A DNA stretch of 64,000 nucleotides from NCBI GenBank assembly GCA_037957365.1, contig JARHVA010000001.1:9554501-9618500 (forward strand), given 5' to 3'. The stretch comes from Torreya grandis. Its lineage: Eukaryota > Streptophyta > Pinopsida > Cupressales > Taxaceae. Of the stretch, positions 12,235-22,929 are shown piece by piece. Below the pieces are notes generated by a model, which saw only the letters and a program-made list of their open reading frames with translations, was not told the DNA's origin and did no database searches. The position numbers were made by a program, and so were the translations under genes. Position 1 is the first letter of the stretch. Each line of letters starts with the position of its first letter.

Positions 12235-12585
12235 AAATTAAATTAAAAAATATAAATTATGTTTATCCATTATAGGCATTACATAATGCCAAAATAAATA
12301 ACCAATCACACCAAAAAAACTAAGAGCAATTTTTGGAAAAATAGGTTTTTGATAAATATTAGTAGAAAAATGAAACCCAAAATTTATTTCGAAAATAAGT
12401 ATTTCCTTTGCATGGTAGACAAAATTTACCGAAAATAGAAAAAACCTAATTTCAAAAAGGATGTATAGAATTTTAGGGAACCAAAAAAAGTTTTTATCCA
12501 TTGAATATGATTAAGAAAAAAATATGAGTGTTTTTAAAATAGAGTTTTTTTTTAATAAGATATCAACCAAACATGTATGGGGCCA

Positions 12586-12752
12586 AGCCACAACCCTAAT
12601 AGAGAAAAACCTAATAATAAAATGAGTATGAAACCCTAGGGAAAAAGAGGAAAATATTAGATTTTGAGTAGAGATAAAAGGGAAATAAAAATTCAAGTTT
12701 GAAACCCTAATGTGTAAATTTAAAACCCTAAGAAGGTAAAATTAAACCCTAA
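12586..12752 (+). repeat. Cluster of telomere-like AAACCCTA words
   Basis: Five AACCCTA(A) words lie within 170 bp (near 12590, 12631, 12702, 12723 and 12744). This is the plant telomere unit in interspersed form, not a tandem telomeric array. It may be chance enrichment in retroelement leader sequence. Confidence 0.5.
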
Positions 12753-13413
12753 AGGAACCTAGGTTTGCCATGTTCAAGGAATGAAGGGTGAATGTTTTAT
12801 TTTATGTTAGGTTTAGAAATCTAATTAAGATAAAATATTAGAATATTCAAATTGTGTAAGATATAACAGTCCACATATAAATCTGAGTGTAAATTCTATT
12901 ATTTATTGTAGTTTACTATTTATAGAAACATATAAGGTGATTAGTTTATCCACGATTCTACTTTGTGTTGTATTTATATCAAAATCATCAAATATGCTTT
13001 GCAGGGGCTCTATGTTGGCTCAGATCAATAAAAAATGCTAGAACTAATTAGAACACCTCTGGTATTCTTTATATGCCTATGATAACTAGATCCATCCACT
13101 AGGTAGTAGGACCACCTAGAATGACAACATTGATTTGTGATAGTTTGGATCATTGTGCCTATGTCAGCAAGTAAATTATGTGCATTAAATTACCTTTGAC
13201 TCAATGCACATAGTTATGTTTTCCTTCTCTTAGCTCCAAAACCCTAGCTTGCACTCTTAAGATCAATGGAACCTAGAAAGAGGGTTTAGATAAGACGGAT
13301 TAAGTTGACCCCAACCATCCCCTACTAATTGGTTTAATGCTACATTTCAATACTTTAAATAAGTTTCAAACCACACATAGTTATCGAACTTAACTATGTG
13401 TGTGCTCAATCAG

Positions 13414-14069
13414 TGATATACTAGTATGCAATGTAATCATGTGTGTGTTTTCAACACTTGAAAACCTATGATTTTGGCCTTAAAATAACATTTAGACTTG
13501 GTTATTTTTCGAGGGTTTACAAATTTGGATGCTTTAGGGTAATACATCAAGGATGTGTTGATGTTTCCACAATGTGCCTTTGAAAATATATGTGCTTTCT
13601 AGATAAATGCTAGATAGGAATAGGCTTAGGCTTGATGTGTTTATATAATTGAATCTTTGGATAATTTCCCTTTGTAATAACATGCAAAATGTGTGGGCTA
13701 ACTCAAAGGAATAGTTTTAATTTAAGAAAATATCTATTATAAAGTGTGCAAATAGTTTGGCCAAGGTAAACATCTTCAGTAAATGGATTCATCTGATCGT
13801 GGTCAGATCTATACATGAAACATGCAACAATGATCTAAGATTAAGAGTCAATATGCTTAAGATGATAAAATATTTAGGCAAAGACTAAGGAGATCATGTA
13901 TGCGTATAATAATAAATTGGGAAGACTATACCCATAAGTAAGTGAATGATTAAGCGAGAGTGTAAGCAAGATTCATATATGTAGACACAAGTCATGTATG
14001 CTAAGATTTGGTCAAAACTGGCATTATGAAGTGTCTAATACCAAAAATATGTGTCTATAATATGTAACA
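13414..14069 (-). repeat. 5' LTR of the 7.9-14.1 kb gypsy element
   Basis: Partner of 7908-8561. It shares the TGATATACTAGTATG plus-strand start and reads TGTTACATATTATAGACACA on the minus strand at its other end. Length is 656 bp against 654 bp for its partner. Confidence 0.8.
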
Positions 14070-14926
14070 CTATATTATTTCATTCAGTCTAGACAAATCA
14101 ATAAGGAAATATTTGCCTTTTTATCATAGGTACTAACATTCCTAGTCTTACTAAAATTTGTACACATCTACAATTTTACCTATTCTACATTTTGAATAGA
14201 GCTTGCATTATTATGCATATCAAGCTTCTACATCTAAGTGTGTTATTGGTTTAATATTTTTTTAGTTTACCTCTACATATTATACAATCCATAGCTTGTA
14301 TCCAAGAGTGACAATTTCTACCACAATAGCATCCTAGGCCCCATGGTGTGGTTCATTGGTATCATAGCAATCTCTCTCATATGATTGTAAATACACAAGT
14401 GCAATGTGAGAAGGAATGATACTAGTTGGTTATCATTAAAAGTATTTGAAATAATGTTGTACCAATAAAAATATAAATTATGCCCATAAGTTATTTGAAG
14501 CATCCTCAAATGTTCAAAAACTCATTCGGGATGCCCTCAAGGAAAAATGAACCAAACTCTTTAGCCAATTTTGTGAATTTGTAATGCAGCTTGGGCCACA
14601 AGCCAATCCTTCTGTGCATCTTATGCATCCATTGTTTCAACAACAAAATCCCTTTAAATTACAAGTGAATCTTGTCATACTAGTGTTTGAAGACAAAATC
14701 AAAACTGTAATATTGGATGGTTGGATTTGACAACTTGAGGCATACTTCTTAGTCAGTCATTTCAACAATGCTGAGACTATCACCTGTGTTGTTTTGAAGA
14801 TGTCCATTTTGGTCTCATTGGTGAGAAACCATTAGCATGCAATACGAATAAGACTATGATCCAATTGTGTCTTTGAAGTATTTTTTTGGTGACAATTTGA
14901 AGGATGACTATTACCCCCTCAATCAC
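14070..14926. other. No recognisable gene or repeat
   Basis: AT-rich sequence between two retroelements. The 63-codon minus-strand open frame at 14318-14509 resembles nothing I recognise. Confidence 0.4.
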
Positions 14927-15273
14927 TACGAGGAAAAATAACACTTGCATGGATTTGTTAATGAGTGAATATTGTAATGTGATTAATTACATGAGTAATA
15001 ATTCACTAATAGTTATATTTGTTAGGAAGTTGAGTTTATATCCTATGTTTCATGAGTTGCATTTATAGTTCACGTAAGTCAAGTAGCCTATGAGTGATTC
15101 TAGATTATTAGGAAGTTGTTTGGTGAGTATTATTAAAGATATGTTGAGATATTAGTGGAGATATGAATGTCTATAATTATAGGAATGACATTCCTATATA
15201 ATTATATTGTCCTAAATGGATTATGTAATAAAAAAATATAATAGAGTGATTAAAGCTCCTTCAATTCCTTTCA
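14927..15273 (+). repeat. 5' LTR of small element
   Basis: Matches 16944-17358 but lacks a block of about 80 bp near its 3' end. Contains the hairpin ATAGGAATGACATTCCTAT at about 15179-15197. The usual TGTTAGG start is degraded here. Confidence 0.7.
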
Positions 15274-15275
15274 AT

Positions 15276-15290
15276 AGTATCATCAGAGCA
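15276..15290 (+). other. Degenerate primer-binding site
   Basis: TAGTATCATCAGAGC just after the LTR resembles the initiator-Met site TGGTATCAGAGC with a 3-nt insertion and one substitution. Confidence 0.5.
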
Positions 15291-15439
15291 GAAGATTTCT
15301 TAACAAAATGGTATTTTGATTGGTAGAAGGGCAGTCCCATTGTTTACTGCTCGTTATGAGAGTTTAGATTAGTTTTATGCTCTATTAGTAAGAATAGATT
15401 ATAGCTTTAGCATAGCTTTTGTATATGGGCTATACATCT

Positions 15440-15562
15440 CTCCTAGATCTAAATGAACTATTCGAAGTTTTCAAGAGTTTAACAACGTTATTTTCATTGG
15501 CTCCTAGATCTAAATAAACTATTTGAAGTTTTCTAAGAGTTTAACAACGTTATTTTCATTGG
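15440..15562 (+). repeat. Tandem duplication of a 61-62 bp unit
   Basis: Two head-to-tail copies (15440-15500 and 15501-15562) begin CTCCTAGATCTAAAT and end TTATTTTCATTGG, with only a few differences. This is a recent local duplication inside the element's internal region. Confidence 0.9.
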
Positions 15563-16937
15563 AGGGCACGCAAAGTTTTGCATCCATCCAGCTCAGATTT
15601 CTTACAACGAATCATTCTCTCATCTGCATTGAAAACTCTTTTTTTTAAGAAACCTATTTATTTATGAAGAGGTTGCAATAGAAAAGTCTAAAGCTATTCC
15701 ACGAACTGTTTTTGCAAAATCTAAAGCTCTACGCCAACGGGGAGTGCTTTCAATAGCTTTCAATGTACATTGATTTATTTATAGTTTTAAGGACTCATCT
15801 GAGCATCTTCTCAACGTGTGCTTTTGCAGTTCTTTCAATAGCTATCAATGTGTCGTGAAATCCATGTTCAACGTTAACTACAGGCATTTGGTATTATATG
15901 CAAAGCTAACCATTATCTGATTTTTATTACAAGTTTACGCCCATATCATGTCTGATCCATATATTTGATCTATATTCTTATGCCAAAGATCATGTGCATC
16001 ATGGAATTGCTCGACATCCTCAAAACCACCTTTGGCTACACCTCCAGATCTAAATGCATCTCGTAATTGTCTTCACCTACATCAAAGTATGCATTGATTT
16101 CTACATCGACTTTGATTGATCATCTGCAGACCACGTGCCTTAAATCACGACATCAAATCTCACAACCGTACATTGATCTCAATATAGGTGTAGTTCATTG
16201 TTTCCCATGCATATCAAGGTTACATTAAAGATTAAAGCGTGCATATTCTCTTTCAGGTCATTAATATTTTTTTAAGTATGTTAGTGATATTCTATAATAG
16301 CTTAAAGCTATATACATGTAGTTTGTACGTATACTATTTTTCAAAATCAAGTCAAAGTAATTATGTTTATGTATGATATTTTGTATGTCAACAACATCAA
16401 AATTAAACATTCATTTATGTGTAAAGGACATATTTTATTTGTAATGAACGTGTTAATTTTGTGGGGGATTCTTGTCATGAAAAATGATATGCAAAAGTTG
16501 AACTTTAAAATCAATTTGAGAAAGTGAGCCAAGCATACAAGAGGAAAAAGACAATGGAGGTTGGAGGACATACAACATCATCTTGTTAGTCACCAATACC
16601 GGAGCTACATTGCGAATTGGTAGCATATTTTTTGTCATTTTTTATTTTGCTTTATGTAGTGTGTTGAATAAACCCTTACAATAACATTTGTGAAAATATC
16701 ATATTGTAAAATAAGTTTGCTTCTTGAAGGTAAAAGTAGGATTTTGAGGTATACTTAGTGTGGATTGATCTAGGATTTTTGAATCTTAGTAATTTAGAAA
16801 TTCAGTTTTGGAATGTGGTCCAAGAACCAAGGCATTTAATTCTAGAACCACACCTATTGGAGTAGTACCTAATCTAAGAAAGTTTTCAGATAAAATATTT
16901 TTATAGCATGTGATTATTTCCCCTTGTTCACACTAAT

Positions 16938-16943
16938 GGGGAA
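16938..16943 (+). other. Polypurine tract of small element
   Basis: GGGGAA directly before the TGTTAGG start of the right LTR. Short, but in the expected place. Confidence 0.5.
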
Positions 16944-17358
16944 TGTTAGGAAAAATAACACTCACATGGACTTGTTAATGATTTAATATTATAATATGAA
17001 TAATTATGTTAGTAATAATTTACTAGTAGTTATATTTGTTAGGAAATTGAACGAATATCTTATGTTTGGTGAGTTGCATATACAACTCATACAAGTCAAT
17101 TATCCTATGAGTAATTATAGGTTGTTAGGAAGTTGTTTGGTGAGTAATGTTAGGGATATGTTATGATGTTGGCGGTGATATGAATCTCCATAATTATAGG
17201 AATGGCATTCCTATGTAATTGTATTATCCCGAATGAAATATGTAATAGAATAATATAATAGAGTAATTATTATTATTCTTTGTGTGTTATGTATGTATTT
17301 GACTCTATTATTATTTATATGAATTGAATTTATGTATAAGCTGCTTCAATTATTTTCA
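16944..17358 (+). repeat. 3' LTR of small element
   Basis: Starts TGTTAGGAAAAATAACA and ends ATTTTCA. It contains the conserved hairpin ATAGGAATGGCATTCCTAT (17199-17217) and a T/A-rich segment that the left LTR lacks. Confidence 0.75.
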
Positions 17359-18100
17359 AATGAATACATCAAGTTCCAAAATTGTGTCAACATAAGGAAC
17401 AATGAGTTGAAGAATAAATCAATGCGTTCCATGACTACACTGCATATTTATGCAAAAAATTAGGAGAGAAACATAAGGTTTTGTAGTGTATCAATGATGT
17501 TCTTGACTTATAACACATTGAGTTAAGCATATCATAACACCACCAAGATTGAAGCTAAGGCAAATATGTAACAAAATTTATCTTCTTCGTTCAATTATGT
17601 ACTTAATAATTAGCCCATGTAGAACTCACCATCTAACCTTACCACACATAAAAATAATATTCCACAAAAGGGGGATTCACTTAAGAAGATCACACAATTG
17701 CATAAGTCCTCAACATTTTCTATGTCAAACAAAGGCAAGAAGAACCAAGGTGAAAAATGGTGTCACAAACACCACATGAGCTTGCACAATGATCTTGAAT
17801 GCCACATGAAACCATTCTTGATTGTGTAGTCTATATCATGTTTGACACTGATGAATGCCAATGATCCAAACACCACTTGTTTTAGCACCAACATTACTAC
17901 CATTGACACCTCTAAAATTGAATCCTATAAACTAGGGGGTCAATTAGATATCTAAAATGAAATATTCCTAAAGACCTATGAGTTTAAACAAACTTCAATA
18001 CTAGAGATCACCCAAATCCTATGTGATTTATTGACTCACTTTTACTAGGATTAATTAATTGCATAATAACAATTATTTAATATAATTATTTATTCTAAAA
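17359..18100. other. No recognisable gene
   Basis: AT-rich sequence. The plus-strand 76-codon open frame at 17549-17779 is basic and His-rich with no similarity I recognise. I do not call it a gene. Confidence 0.4.
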
Positions 18101-18543
18101 ATATACCCCTTTTTGAGGTGAGGGATGTATCTTTCAAGTTACACATCTTAAAAGAAAAAGTTTAACTATTTCATGTTTCTAAAAATATACAATCATGTAA
18201 AATCATGTTAACATGTGGAGAATATGTCATCATAATGAATATATCATCAAAGCATGTATGAAACATATAATGTAACTCATCCAAGTGTCATGTAAAGATA
18301 TATACAATAATTAGGCATGTAGTAGTAATCATAATTTATATAAGCACTGAATAAGACTACACAATAGAGGTGCATGATATAAATGACATCAATGCACACA
18401 AATGGGGAGGTGTGTGATATAAATCATGACACCTAAAAAAACTTAGCAAGCTCAACATAAAATCATGTGTTAATCCATTCATAAGCATACAATGCCATGG
18501 CCATGATGCACTCAATAGAAACACATGCAATAGCACTCAATGT

Positions 18544-18806
18544 CACACACAAAGCCAAGGGCCACATATAATGAAAAATCAAATGTTGCAAATACAATCC
18601 CAAAGGCTACAAATAATGGACAATAAATGTTGTACACAAGGCCAAACACCATAGACTATGGACGATAAATGTTTTGTACACAAGGTCAAGGATCATAAAT
18701 AATGGATAATAAATGTCACATACATAAAGCCAAGATCCATAAAAAATGAACAATTACTACCATACACACAAGACCAAGGGCCACAAACAATATACAAACA
18801 ATGAGT
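18544..18806. repeat. Six-copy minisatellite, about 44-bp unit
   Basis: Six diverged head-to-tail units begin near 18544, 18589, 18635, 18679, 18721 and 18765. Each has the pattern CACAAGGCCAAGG...ATAATGGACAATAAATGT. Unit length is 42-46 bp. A single similar unit occurs near 9870-9910 in the other gypsy element. Confidence 0.8.
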
Positions 18807-19489
18807 AGCCTATTATGAAGATAAGCAATAGAAATGAAGCATTAAACAAGTAAAGTAGTCTACAACATCAAAGTATGTCAATGTCACAACATAGTAGCAT
18901 ATCCATGAAATATAGTGTTGTAAAGAATATGAGCAAAATCAATTTGTTTGTGTAAGCAAGCAATGGAGATCAACATGATGAATGGAAAGGTCATAGAAAG
19001 ATATAACCTATATCAATGTGACCTATGGAATAGGATGCCCCTAAAATTGACATGACCCCTAGGTATAGGAATGTCCTACATCTGTGCATCCATATATTAT
19101 GTGTAACATGTATACCTTGGATTTCACTCATACATAACATGAAATACATGTGCGAATGAAAAATATATGTAATCTATCAAACATGTCATAAATGACATAA
19201 ATGAATAATGTAAACTAGTAAACATGTCATGCTTAGGTTCTAAACTTTATTTTTTAGATATTTTATTTTTTTGTGTTTTTGAAATATTTGAAATAAATGT
19301 TTGTTTCTGAAATATTTGAAATAAATATTTATAATTCATCTGAGTCTTGATTTGGGTCTATGTCATTTGAATTGTCCTTTAATTTTACCCTTTCCCTAAG
19401 ATTATGTAAACACAATGCATTTTATTCCAATGTGTATGCTTGTTCATGTTATTTCATTATAGTTTCAATAACCTAAAAATCTTACTTTT

Positions 19490-19830
19490 TGATAGTCACA
19501 ATCACCATTGTGTCGAATCATGATTGTATTCCCTTCATGTAATAAAGTAATGCACTGATTTATTTTATCCATTATAGCCTGCATGAAGTATAACCATTCA
19601 TGTCCCAATTTAAATGTTACATGGGTGGTAAAAGGCATCACCCATATGCACGTATCAATGAGCTTTGGCCCACAAACAATTGGTATAGTAACATATCCAA
19701 GTGATTCCTTGTAATATGGGTTTTTTGTAATTTATCAATGTCATGCTTCAATTGTTGTCATAATGCAACACTACACATGTTGTGGAGTTTGTCTTCATCA
19801 ATCTAAATTTGTCGTCGATAAGTACCCTTC
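19490..19830 (-). pseudogene. Ty3/gypsy aspartic protease remnant
   Basis: The minus strand reads IDEDKLHNMCSVAL near 19.80 kb, matching the retropepsin active-site region where D-[ST]-G-x3-N is usual, with the DSG triad lost. After a frame change it reads LGYVTIPIVCGPKLIDT and then LGHEWLYFMQAI near 19.58 kb, the LGRPWIHAM-type motif. The C-terminal part ends in HEGNTIMI. Stops and at least one frameshift make it inactive. Confidence 0.65.
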
Positions 19831-20660
19831 ATGTATGTTGTAATAGTCAAGATTTCTTGTCATGGATGCTTATGGTGCTGAGTTTTGTTAAAACTTAGTG
19901 GTGAGTGTTTTTGTTGTAGTGTAATGACCTTGATGATCACTTCATTCTTGTGTTTTTGATTTTTTTACTACAATTCTATATAATTTTATGTTCCATGCCT
20001 AGTGATTCAATGGTAATCACAATATAATTTTTGTTTCTAATGTGATAAATATTTCATAGATACATGTCTGGTAGTCGATAATGAAATCAATTTATTATGC
20101 AATAACATTTGTAAGATGATGTTTGGTTTATTTCGATTGCTTGTTACTTATAATATTGTGCTAGGTTTTATCTTCAAAAACTCTACATTATTCATTAATT
20201 TTTGCAAAAAAAAAAAGTTAAAAGTGTGAAATATATAATTATTTTTATACCCAAATTATACTTAATTATACAAATTATATTTGTTTGATGATTCATTTAT
20301 CATATAATGTGAAATAAGATTACAACTGCATCTAATTATATTGATTATTTGAAATTATTGTATATCCTTTACCCCTATACATTGTACTTAAGAAAAACCT
20401 TATAAATTATAACTGCTTTTTATGTCTGAATTATCTCGATACTCTCATAAGCCATTATACAACAAATATAAAATTGAAATTTACGATACATAAATGATCA
20501 TCTATAATATCATGTATATCACTATCATCGTCATCGCTATCTTACCAATATTGTTTGGGCGACATCTTGACTTTATCATATTATTCCCTGTCATATTGCT
20601 TATATCTCAATTTCTCCCATTCATTTGGTTTGTAAACATTGTCTAAATGAAGGGTCCTAA

Positions 20661-21910
20661 GTCAGTTATTTATTTATTTATAACTTTTCTCGTCTGCCAA
20701 TATTTCAACGTCCTTTGAAAACTAAAAAGAGGGAAAGTAGGTTTGGAGGCATCGTTGTGATGTTGACATGATGCCTCTATTTTCTGGTGGTGTTTAGACT
20801 CGTGAAAAAATCAATGTAATCATTTGGATAATGACTTTTTTTTTAAATTATTCGTTCGATTTTTTTTTTTAAAACCCTTTTTCCTATCACTTGATAATTG
20901 ACCCAAGTGACCCGTGATCTAGTGTTTAGTGTTTGTAGATTTTATATTTGAGAATTTTGTATTTTTGAATATGTTATTTAAAGTTTTGGCGCGTATTTGC
21001 GTATTTTATGGGATGAGTGGTTTCTTTCTTCCATCTCACATTTATTAGGTATGGAGTGATTTAGCGTGCAAAACCATTGTTTGAGTAGTATTTTATGTAA
21101 TTTAGGTAGAATTATAAATTTAGATAATATATTTTCAAATTGTATATATAATATAGTTAATGAGCTTGATGTGTTTTGAGGTAGATGATTGTAGGTTTGA
21201 TTTGTAATGAATATTGATCGATATATGCAATTTAAAGTTTCCACTTATATTTTTATTGGAATAAATATATACATATTTAATAACCTCTATGAAACAAAAC
21301 AAGAATGATTAAATTGTTTTGTATTCGTTCACATTATTATTGAAAATGAATATATATCTTTATTAATGTCCATAAAATCAAAAATAATAATTAAATTATT
21401 TTGTATACAAACAACCTTCTTAAAAAAACTTATCAAATATATATATTTTTAAATATTAAAAAAAAAAATTATATAATTAATAAAAATTAGAAGCTTCACC
21501 TTAAAATTTAGATCTTTATTTAAAAAGTTAATGATAGTGCAAGGGTGGACTCAAGGTTTCCCACAGCTGCCCTTTATTATCTCTTTAAATAAAAGCCCAT
21601 AGTTTTATTCAAGTTCTATTAAATAAAGTATCATAATCACAAAAACAACAATAACGTATTACAAGGTTCCACAAAAACAACAAATTTTATTTGCACACCA
21701 TGATCATTTTTATGCAAATTATTCACAAAATTTTGAAACAAGTACATGGGGAAGAAAAGTTAGCAGCATTGTTTTAGAATTCTAAATTCTCAATATATTT
21801 CACTACAAAACCAGTTGTATATGATATTTAAAATGGATGTAACAATCGCCCTGTGTTTGCAATCAATGACGCTGCTTGAAGCTTGTCAGAAAAAGAAAAA
21901 AAACAGTACA
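20661..21910. other. AT-rich spacer, no recognisable gene
   Basis: Very AT-rich with homopolymer runs and TATA-like words. The minus-strand 88-codon open frame at 20978-21244 resembles nothing I know. The part next to 21911 would carry the 3' UTR of the peptide gene; AATAAA-type signals on the minus strand occur near 21604 and 21687. Confidence 0.4.
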
Positions 21911-22120
21911 TCAATGTCTAGTTGTGAATGGATATGGATGTGGTAATGGAGAGCTATGAGTGCCGATGGGGGAAGGGCCAGATGGAGGCACAGACCCTTT
22001 CTTTAACTGGTATCCAAAGCCACCCACCTTAACCTTAAAATCTCCCTCCTCAACGCCCTCACAACAATTATCATTCTCTGCAAAACACAATAACAATAAC
22101 AACACCATACAACACCTCAT
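21911..22120 (-). CDS. Putative secreted peptide hormone precursor, IDA/IDL-like
   Basis: Intronless 69-codon frame. Residues 1-14 (MRCCMVLLLLLCFA) form a short hydrophobic signal peptide. A Cys/Glu/Lys-rich variable region follows, then at about 35-53 the block FGYQLKKGSVPPSGPSPIG, then a Ser/Pro/His tail to the stop. IDA and IDL precursors are known to have this plan: under 100 residues, signal peptide, variable middle, and a C-terminal motif of FGYLPKG type followed by PPSAPS/PPSGPS, cut out as a ligand for HAESA-type receptor kinases in abscission and cell separation. The frame is open upstream to an ATG at 22243, but starting at 22120 exposes the signal peptide; an ATG at 22199-22201 is a less likely start. 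An A/T TATA-like stretch lies about 125 bp upstream. The usual SKRHN-type ending is absent (PIGTHSS instead), so a CLE- or PIP-like SGP peptide is an alternative. It is the only plausible intact host gene here. Confidence 0.6.
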   Translation of the reverse strand: MRCCMVLLLLLCFAENDNCCEGVEEGDFKVKVGGFGYQLKKGSVPPSGPSPIGTHSSPLPHPYPFTTRH

Positions 22121-22242
22121 CTCAAAACCCTCGAATTTTCCTCTTTTCCTCCTCCAATATGAAGACGGAGATGGGGAAATGTGGTTCTGAGCGGCGGCCA
22201 TAAAAAGATAAATGGTATGGAATGCGTGGCTTGCACGCCACA

Positions 22243-22253
22243 AAAATATATTT
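22243..22253 (-). promoter_or_regulatory. TATA-like element upstream of peptide gene
   Basis: On the minus strand this reads AAATATATTT, about 125 bp before the chosen ATG, giving a predicted 5' UTR of roughly 90-100 nt. Farther upstream (22290-22320) are ACGT-containing words (CCACGTC) and TTGAC words that could bind bZIP or WRKY factors. This is position and composition only. Confidence 0.35.
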
Positions 22254-22560
22254 CACAATCGGTATGGACGTAGCTCTTTATTATTTGACTTTGCATGGAC
22301 CGTCCACGTCGATTGCGTGGCGACGAGATCGAAAACCGAATTTTAGGTGGGGTGGCGGAATGATTGGTAGAGTGAAGAGAATAATTGACTTTTTAGCGTG
22401 CGGGTAACGGTAAACAATATCAATTTCGACGTGACAACGACGGATGTTTTTATTAAATTCCACCCATGCCGCATTAACTGCCAAATTCTGTGCAAGGGAA
22501 ATGAGCGACTTTTGAGTAGGATAACCCCTCTGGTTTTGTCCCATTCGGATTGCATGTTTT
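22254..22560. other. CpG-richer putative promoter region of peptide gene
   Basis: This stretch has more CG dinucleotides (GTCGATTGCG, TTTCGACGTGACAACGACGG) than the surrounding repeats. That suggests it escaped the methylation-driven decay seen elsewhere. No convincing gene is read in it; overlapping 60-87 codon frames on both strands are chance. Confidence 0.4.
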
Positions 22561-22611
22561 GTTTGCTTAGAATCTCAAGAATGTTTTTGTTTGCTTAGAA
22601 TCTCAAGAATG
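22561..22611 (+). repeat. Tandem duplication, 28-bp period
   Basis: GTTTGCTTAGAATCTCAAGA is found at 22561 and again at 22589, with ATG and a T run between. Two exact 23-bp copies. A very recent local duplication. Confidence 0.95.
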
Positions 22612-22929
22612 TCATGCACATGGCCACTGCAGATTCACACTAGATATAAAACTCCTTTGCTTGTTAACCAAGTTTTTCAAGGGTGGCGTAATGGGCAATC
22701 TTTTTTGGTTTCGAATGTTTTGGTAGGCCATTCCATGCCTAATCTCTTATGACTCTATAACACTTATTTGTATCCCACGGTCTAGGATGGTGGTGTAAAG
22801 AATAATGTTGATTGAGTTATAGGGCATGTAATAGAAAGTATAAATATAGATGAATTATTACAACATTAAATATATAAGAGTTGCGTCTCTTTTGTTGAAC
22901 TTTGGTTTTATGTTGTGTAGTGGATTGAG

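Larger units (their letters stand above)
7908..14069 (-). mobile_element. Ty3/gypsy LTR retrotransposon with both LTRs, decayed
   Basis: Two diverged direct repeats (7908-8561 and 13414-14069) are the LTRs, and an aspartic protease remnant on the minus strand at about 10.5-10.9 kb fixes orientation and class. A purine tract on the minus strand abuts the inner edge of the left copy, as expected for a polypurine tract before the 3' LTR. Total length is 6.2 kb. RT, RNase H and integrase are absent or unreadable; 8.6-10.5 kb and 10.9-13.4 kb hold only stop-ridden, AT-rich sequence. I could not see a clean target duplication (flanks ATTAC and CTATA differ) or a primer site. A SINE sits at 12.0-12.2 kb. 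Confidence 0.75.
14927..17358 (+). mobile_element. Small non-coding LTR retrotransposon (TRIM/LARD-like)
   Basis: Direct repeats at 14927-15273 and 16944-17358 bound a 1.67-kb internal region. A degenerate initiator-Met primer site (TAGTATCATCAGAGC) follows the left copy and a purine tract GGGGAA precedes the right copy, giving the order LTR, PBS, internal, PPT, LTR on the plus strand. No Gag or Pol similarity is readable inside. The LTR resembles in style the 34.76-44.64 kb element, so they may be one superfamily of non-autonomous copia-type elements. No matching target duplication was seen. Confidence 0.7.
18100..20660 (-). mobile_element. Second minus-strand Ty3/gypsy remnant
   Basis: Shares the block TTTTGAGGTGAGGGATGTAT (about 18113 here, 9403 in the 7.9-14.1 kb element) and the following tract of reused CATGTA/CATAAT words, so both belong to related families. 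A protease remnant lies at 19.49-19.83 kb on the minus strand. A minisatellite is at 18.54-18.81 kb. A further minus-strand fragment near 20.54-20.64 kb reads NEWEKLRYKQYDREYYDKV and may be Gag-derived. No LTRs were found. Confidence 0.6.

Noticed and set aside
12586..12752. Interstitial telomere array
   Set aside because: AAACCCTA words are scattered and not in tandem.
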